From: an uncultured Clostridia bacterium
Lineage (GTDB): Bacteria; Bacillota; Clostridia; Oscillospirales; Acutalibacteraceae
Assembly (NCBI GenBank): GCA_944380775.1
Contig: CALWIP010000049.1
Coordinates: 1-43,421, forward strand
Direction: 5' to 3'
Length of the DNA: 43,421 nt
Translations under genes and position numbers: made by a program
The notes under the pieces: generated by a model
The model's database searches: none
Seen by the model: the letters and a program-made list of their open reading frames with translations, nothing else
What the model was told of the DNA's origin: nothing
Part shown: in pieces, positions 40,963 to 43,421 of the stretch
Layout: every line of letters starts with the position of its first letter
How positions within the stretch are numbered: the first letter of the stretch is position 1

Positions 40963-41424
40963 ATGAAGACGGCAGATTATTCCCTTTTGTGCGCGCAGCT
41001 CGCGGCGCTGGTAGGCGGCGTGCCGCACCAAACCGCGAACCTGGCGAACGCCTCGGCGCTGTTGTGGCAGGGGTTGGCGGACTTAAACTGGGCGGGGTTT
41101 TACCTGCGGGAAGGGGACCTGCTCGTGCTCGGGCCGTTCCAGGGGAAGCCCGCCTGCATAGAGATCCCGCTGGGGCGCGGGGTCTGCGGCACGGCGGCGC
41201 AGGAAGACCGCACGCAGCTGGTGCCGGACGTGCGCCAATTCCCGGGGCACATTGCGTGCGACAGCGCGTCGAACGCTGAAATCGTGGTGCCGCTGCACGG
41301 CAAAGGCGGCGCGGTGTGCGGGGTGCTGGACCTGGACAGCCCCACCGCCGGGCGGTTTACCGAAGAGGACCGCGCCGGCCTGGAGGCGTTTGCCCGCATC
41401 CTGGAGCGGGCGGTTTGGGGGTAA
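40963..41424 (+). CDS. msrC: Free methionine-(R)-sulfoxide reductase (GAF domain)
   Basis: A 153-residue GAF-fold enzyme that reduces free methionine-R-sulfoxide with thioredoxin. It has LNWAGFYL, PLGRGVCGTAA and HIACDSASNAEIVVPL. The cysteines at 65, 75 and 99 have the same 10 and 24 spacing as Cys84, Cys94 and Cys118 of E. coli fRMsr, so the active site is intact. The ATG is ten bases from AAGGAG. It lies 40 bases after the GNAT gene and is probably cotranscribed with it. The gene converges on lexA with only 11 bases between the stops. Confidence 0.94.
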   Translation: MKTADYSLLCAQLAALVGGVPHQTANLANASALLWQGLADLNWAGFYLREGDLLVLGPFQGKPACIEIPLGRGVCGTAAQEDRTQLVPDVRQFPGHIACDSASNAEIVVPLHGKGGAVCGVLDLDSPTAGRFTEEDRAGLEAFARILERAVWG

Positions 41425-41435
41425 ATTCCCCGGCG

Positions 41436-42020
41436 TTACCCGTGGTAAAAGCGCAGCACGGCGACAACGCGGCCGAGGACGGCGGCGTCCCGCGAATAAA
41501 TGGGTTCGTAGTCGGGGTTTTCGGGTTGCAGGCGGATGCGGTCCGGTTCCCTGAAAAACCGTTTGACGGTCGCCTCGTCGCCGAGCAGCGCCACGACGAT
41601 CTCGCCGTCGTCTGCGGTCTCCGCTTTTTCTGCAACGACGTAGTCGCCGTCTAAAATGCCGGCGTCGCGCATACTTTCGCCCTGCACGCGCAGCGCGAAA
41701 CGCTCGTGCCCGGCGCGGCGGCCCGCCGGGAACGGCAGGTAGCCCTGGATTTCCTCTACCGCGAGGATCGGCGCGCCGGCCGTGACCCGGCCCAGGATGG
41801 GCACCTGTTCCGCCGGGGCGCTGCCTTCCAGCTGGATCGACCGGTTCCGGCCCGCCTGCCGCGAGATGTAGCCGCCCTCTTCCAGCGCTTTGAGGTTCAT
41901 GTGCACCGTCGACGTGGACCGGATCCCCGTCGCCGCGCAGATCTCCCGCACCGTCGGCGGGACCCCCGTTTGCGCCGATTCCCGCAAAAACTCATAAATC
42001 TTCTGTTGCGTCTTCGTCAT
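41436..42020 (-). CDS. lexA: SOS repressor LexA
   Basis: A 194-residue repressor. The N-terminal winged helix is TKTQQKIYEFLRESAQTGVPPTVREICAATGIRSTSTVHMNLKALEEGGYI. The cleavage site Ala81-Gly82 is in GRVTAGAPIL. The catalytic pair is Ser116 in GESMRDAGILDGD and Lys153 in DEATVKRFF. DNA damage triggers RecA-stimulated self-cleavage. The ATG at 42020 follows GAGGT. The promoter lies about 210 bases upstream, because repeat R8 fills the leader. A palindromic LexA box overlaps its -35, so it is autoregulated. A second probable target is at 18915-18992. Confidence 0.97.
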   Translation of the reverse strand: MTKTQQKIYEFLRESAQTGVPPTVREICAATGIRSTSTVHMNLKALEEGGYISRQAGRNRSIQLEGSAPAEQVPILGRVTAGAPILAVEEIQGYLPFPAGRRAGHERFALRVQGESMRDAGILDGDYVVAEKAETADDGEIVVALLGDEATVKRFFREPDRIRLQPENPDYEPIYSRDAAVLGRVVAVLRFYHG

Positions 42021-42220
42021 TTTTTTACCTCGTGCCTTCGGCCTATTTTTGCCTCGCGCCTTCGGCCTACGGCCTTCCCGCGCAGAAAAACGGTTCTTAT
42101 TGCGCCCGCGAAAAGTCCCGGCGTGCAACACACATGGCCTGGGTGTCCGGTGCGAGAAAACGCACAGCGGCCAACAACCCCGCTCCACGGGAGCATGTCC
42201 TTTCTCTCGCGCGCCTGCTA
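42021..42220 (+). repeat. Mosaic intergenic repeat, copy R8 (in the lexA leader)
   Basis: Next to the lexA start is a 24-base tandem duplication (about 42021-42068; CCTCGTGCCTTCGGCCTA then CCTCGCGCCTTCGGCCTA). It is followed by AACGGTTCTTATTGCG, CGCGAAAAGTCC (42101-42118), AACACACATGGCCTGGGTG (42127-42145), GAGAAAACGCAC and CCACGGGAGCATGTCC (42185-42200). The order matches R3 and R7. Confidence 0.82.
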
Positions 42221-42232
42221 ACTATTACGCAT

Positions 42233-42261
42233 AGTATAACACAGTGCGGGCAAAAAGACAA
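42233..42261 (-). promoter_or_regulatory. Promoter of lexA
   Basis: On the minus strand TTGTCT (42261-42256), 17 bases, TATACT (42238-42233). The leader to the lexA ATG is about 205 bases. Confidence 0.85.
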
Positions 42262-42272
42262 ACATCTGTTTG
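42259..42272 (-). promoter_or_regulatory. LexA box of lexA
   Basis: CAAACA-TC-TGTTTG is a perfect palindrome with the AAC-N4-GTT core of Firmicute LexA sites. It overlaps the -35 of the lexA promoter, as expected for autorepression. Confidence 0.8.
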
Positions 42273-42345
42273 TTCTTTGGTGAGATTCGCTCAAATATTC
42301 AAAAAATATTCATAAGATATTAACAACTCTCCTTGAAAAAATGGG

Positions 42346-42351
42346 TATACT
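42346..42351 (+). promoter_or_regulatory. -10 element of the candidate small RNA
   Basis: TATACT, seven bases before the 5' stem of the RNA. There is no good -35 at 16-18 bases (TTAACA lies 20 bases away), but the upstream 60 bases are very AT-rich, which may act as an UP element. Confidence 0.6.
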
Positions 42352-42357
42352 AAAAGC

Positions 42358-42463
42358 GTATTCCAGAGGTGGAGCCGCACCACCAAGGGATACATGTTCT
42401 ACCCTCCTCAATATACCCCTCAAGCTAAAGGAAAAGGGCCGGGTCTTCGGATCCGGCCTTTTT
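42358..42463 (+). ncRNA. Candidate small RNA with C-rich anti-Shine-Dalgarno linker
   Basis: An independent-looking unit of about 106 bases: a -10, a 5' hairpin, a single-stranded C-rich linker and a strong terminator. The 5' stem GTATTCC (42358-42364) pairs with GGGATAC (42387-42393), with an inner stem GGTGG/CCACC (42368-42384) and an AGA/AA internal loop. The linker contains ACCCTCCTC (42401-42409) and ACCCCTC (42415-42421), complementary to ribosome binding sites. This layout is known from Firmicute regulatory RNAs such as RsaE/RoxS and CsfG, but no sequence match is claimed. It could also be a leader/attenuator of the M23 gene. No known riboswitch consensus was recognised. Confidence 0.65.
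42432..42463 (+). terminator. Terminator of the candidate small RNA
   Basis: GGCCGGGTC (42437-42445), a TTCG tetraloop and GATCCGGCC (42450-42458), extended by AAAAG/TTTTT pairing: about 14 base pairs capped by an extra-stable UUCG loop and ending in five T. Confidence 0.95.
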
Positions 42464-42478
42464 CCTATGCCCAAAACG

Positions 42479-42507
42479 GCATAATCCCGCGCGGCGCGGG
42501 CATACTA
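42479..42507 (+). promoter_or_regulatory. Sigma-G (or sigma-F) type promoter of the M23 gene
   Basis: GCATA (42479-42483), 17 bases, CATACTA (42501-42507). The -10 equals the Bacillus sigma-G consensus and the -35 fits GMATR. It lies about 44 bases before the start codon and points to expression in the forespore. Confidence 0.75.
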
Positions 42508-42550
42508 GGGGCAAAACCGGCGCGCGCCGGCAAGGAAGGAAGGAACAGCT

Positions 42551-43390
42551 TTGCAGCTTCAACATCAAGAAAAGCCGAAAAACCGCGGCGGAAAAGGATT
42601 TTACCTCGCGCTGGGCGTCTGCCTCATCGCGGTGGGCGTCGCCTCCTGGACCACCTACGAGAGCGTGACCGGATTTTTAGAGCCCACCGCCAGCGCCCCC
42701 GAACCCGTGCAGAACGTGGTCAGCGGCGTCACCGTCCCGCGGGAGGATTCCTCCGCGCCGGAACCGGCGCCCGAATCCACTCCTGAATCTTCGCCCGAAT
42801 CTTCCGTGAATTCTTCAACCGGATCCGCGGCGGAGCCTGCGGCCGGATCCGCGGCGGAGCCCGAGGCCGGATCCGCGGCGGAAACCCCTGCGGGGGATCC
42901 CGGCGGAGCCGCGGAACCGGCGCAGGAGACGATGCTCCCGGCGCTGCCGGAGGAAAGCGCCCAGCCGGACGCCGGGCCGGAAACTTGGCCGGAGCCGGAC
43001 GAGTGGGTGCGGCCGGTGGACGGCGCGGTGAGCAAGAATTTCAGCGGCGGGGACCCGATTTATTCTGAGACCATGCAGGATTGGCGCGCGCATGACGGCG
43101 TCGACCTGGAAGCCGCGGTCGGCGAGGCCGTGCGCGCCATGGCGGACGGCGAGGTGCTGCGCTGCTACGAGGACCCGCTGCTCGGCCACACGGTGGAGAT
43201 CGCCCACGGCGGCGGCGTCACGGCGCGGTACTGCGGCCTGGGCGAGACTTTCCTGGTGCGCGAGGGCGACGCCGTCGCCGCCGGCCAGGAGATCGGCTCG
43301 GTCTACCAGGTCCCCTGCGAGTGCGCCGAGCGCTCCCACCTCCACCTCGAGCTCGAACGCAACGGCTCTCTTTTTGACCCTCTTTTTTAA
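42551..43390 (+). CDS. M23 (LytM) peptidase-family protein, SpoIIQ-like
   Basis: A 279-residue protein: a basic N-terminus, one membrane segment (about 17-33: FYLALGVCLIAVGVASW), a Ser/Glu/Ala/Pro-rich linker (45-150) with short repeats, and an M23 domain (about 175-279). Zinc ligands are intact: His181 and Asp185 (HDGVD), His263 and His265 (HLHLE). In Bacillus, SpoIIQ is a membrane-anchored M23 protein made in the forespore under sigma-F that docks with SpoIIIAH and lacks full ligands; clostridial versions keep them. Topology, length, DWRAHDGVDL motif and the sigma-G-type promoter fit SpoIIQ, but another sporulation LytM protein is possible. The start is TTG at 42551 after AAGGAAGG. Confidence 0.85.
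   Translation: MQLQHQEKPKNRGGKGFYLALGVCLIAVGVASWTTYESVTGFLEPTASAPEPVQNVVSGVTVPREDSSAPEPAPESTPESSPESSVNSSTGSAAEPAAGSAAEPEAGSAAETPAGDPGGAAEPAQETMLPALPEESAQPDAGPETWPEPDEWVRPVDGAVSKNFSGGDPIYSETMQDWRAHDGVDLEAAVGEAVRAMADGEVLRCYEDPLLGHTVEIAHGGGVTARYCGLGETFLVREGDAVAAGQEIGSVYQVPCECAERSHLHLELERNGSLFDPLF
42821..42892 (+). repeat. 24-bp in-frame tandem repeat in the M23 linker
   Basis: Three units beginning GGATCCGCGGCGGA at 42821, 42845 and 42869; the first two are nearly identical and the third diverges. They encode GSAAEPAA-type octapeptides, so the linker length may vary between strains by slippage. Confidence 0.85.
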
Positions 43391-43421
43391 GCCGCGCCTG
43401 CGGCGGGCACGCCCCCCGCAT
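43391..43421 (+). repeat. Start of another mosaic repeat, cut by the window end
   Basis: GCCTGCGGCGGGCACGCC resembles bases near 34556 in R7, and CCCCCCGCAT resembles 278-287 in R1. Only 31 bases are visible. Confidence 0.5.

Noticed and set aside
42358-42463. Known riboswitch or housekeeping RNA (preQ1, c-di-AMP, 6S, SRP RNA) at the candidate small RNA
   Set aside because: None of the conserved cores that I know for these families is present. Size and layout also disagree with 6S and the long Firmicute SRP RNA. A covariance search is still needed.

Overview
The window is high-GC chromosomal DNA from an endospore-forming anaerobic Firmicute, most likely a class Clostridia gut bacterium of the Oscillospiraceae type. 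The evidence is a SpoVAD gene, a SpoIIQ-like M23 gene behind a sigma-G-type promoter, a pyruvate:ferredoxin oxidoreductase, a CIRCE/HrcA-controlled dnaK operon and a Firmicute-type LexA with its boxes. Species cannot be fixed from the sequence alone.

Layout. 1-4000: the end of an rpe-like gene, a short operon (membrane protein plus ilvD, minus strand) and an orphan spoVAD. 4000-6300: a GH13 amylase-family gene and tRNA-Arg(ACG). 6420-11600: promoter, CIRCE, hrcA-grpE-dnaK-dnaJ and a terminator. 11600-13800: a lipoprotein and a CNNM/CorC-type membrane protein (minus). 13900-17600: nifJ. 18100-19300: an AlkD-like DNA glycosylase and a small membrane protein whose promoter is bracketed by two LexA boxes. 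19958-26666: a seven-gene minus-strand operon that reads as a 4-hydroxyproline catabolic pathway, with a divergent XRE-cupin regulator at 27055. 27758-29155: a MocR/PdxR regulator. 29428-30777: an AT-richer foreign gene with a DUF4417-like N-terminus. 31137-34480: aminopeptidase P and a GH31 glycosidase. 35005-39828: a Gld-like ABC export system (ATPase, permease, GldG-like protein, DUF4340). 40056-43390: small XRE, GNAT, free-methionine-sulfoxide reductase, lexA, a candidate 106-nt small RNA and the M23/SpoIIQ-like gene.

How parts fit. In the 19958-26666 operon an epimerase would give D-hydroxyproline, a four-subunit FAD/Fe-S dehydrogenase would oxidise it, and a DHDPS-family enzyme would deaminate the pyrroline product to 2-oxoglutarate semialdehyde. 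The last gene is an iron-dependent alcohol dehydrogenase where aerobic pathways have a semialdehyde dehydrogenase, which suggests a reductive, redox-balanced ending. The nearby aminopeptidase P could release such imino acids from collagen-like peptides. The SOS regulator LexA and one probable LexA target are both in the window.

Nearly every long intergenic gap holds a piece of one mosaic repeat family: a terminator hairpin built on CGCCCGGTATTT, conserved linker modules and mini-palindromes of the type GCAGGCT-AAGCCTGC. These repeats lie at gene ends, fill the lexA leader, encode the last residues of the SOS small protein and flank the foreign gene. The repeats, the small RNA, the SOS membrane protein and the hydroxyproline operon are the best candidates for undescribed biology. 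No CRISPR array, insertion sequence or rRNA was seen.
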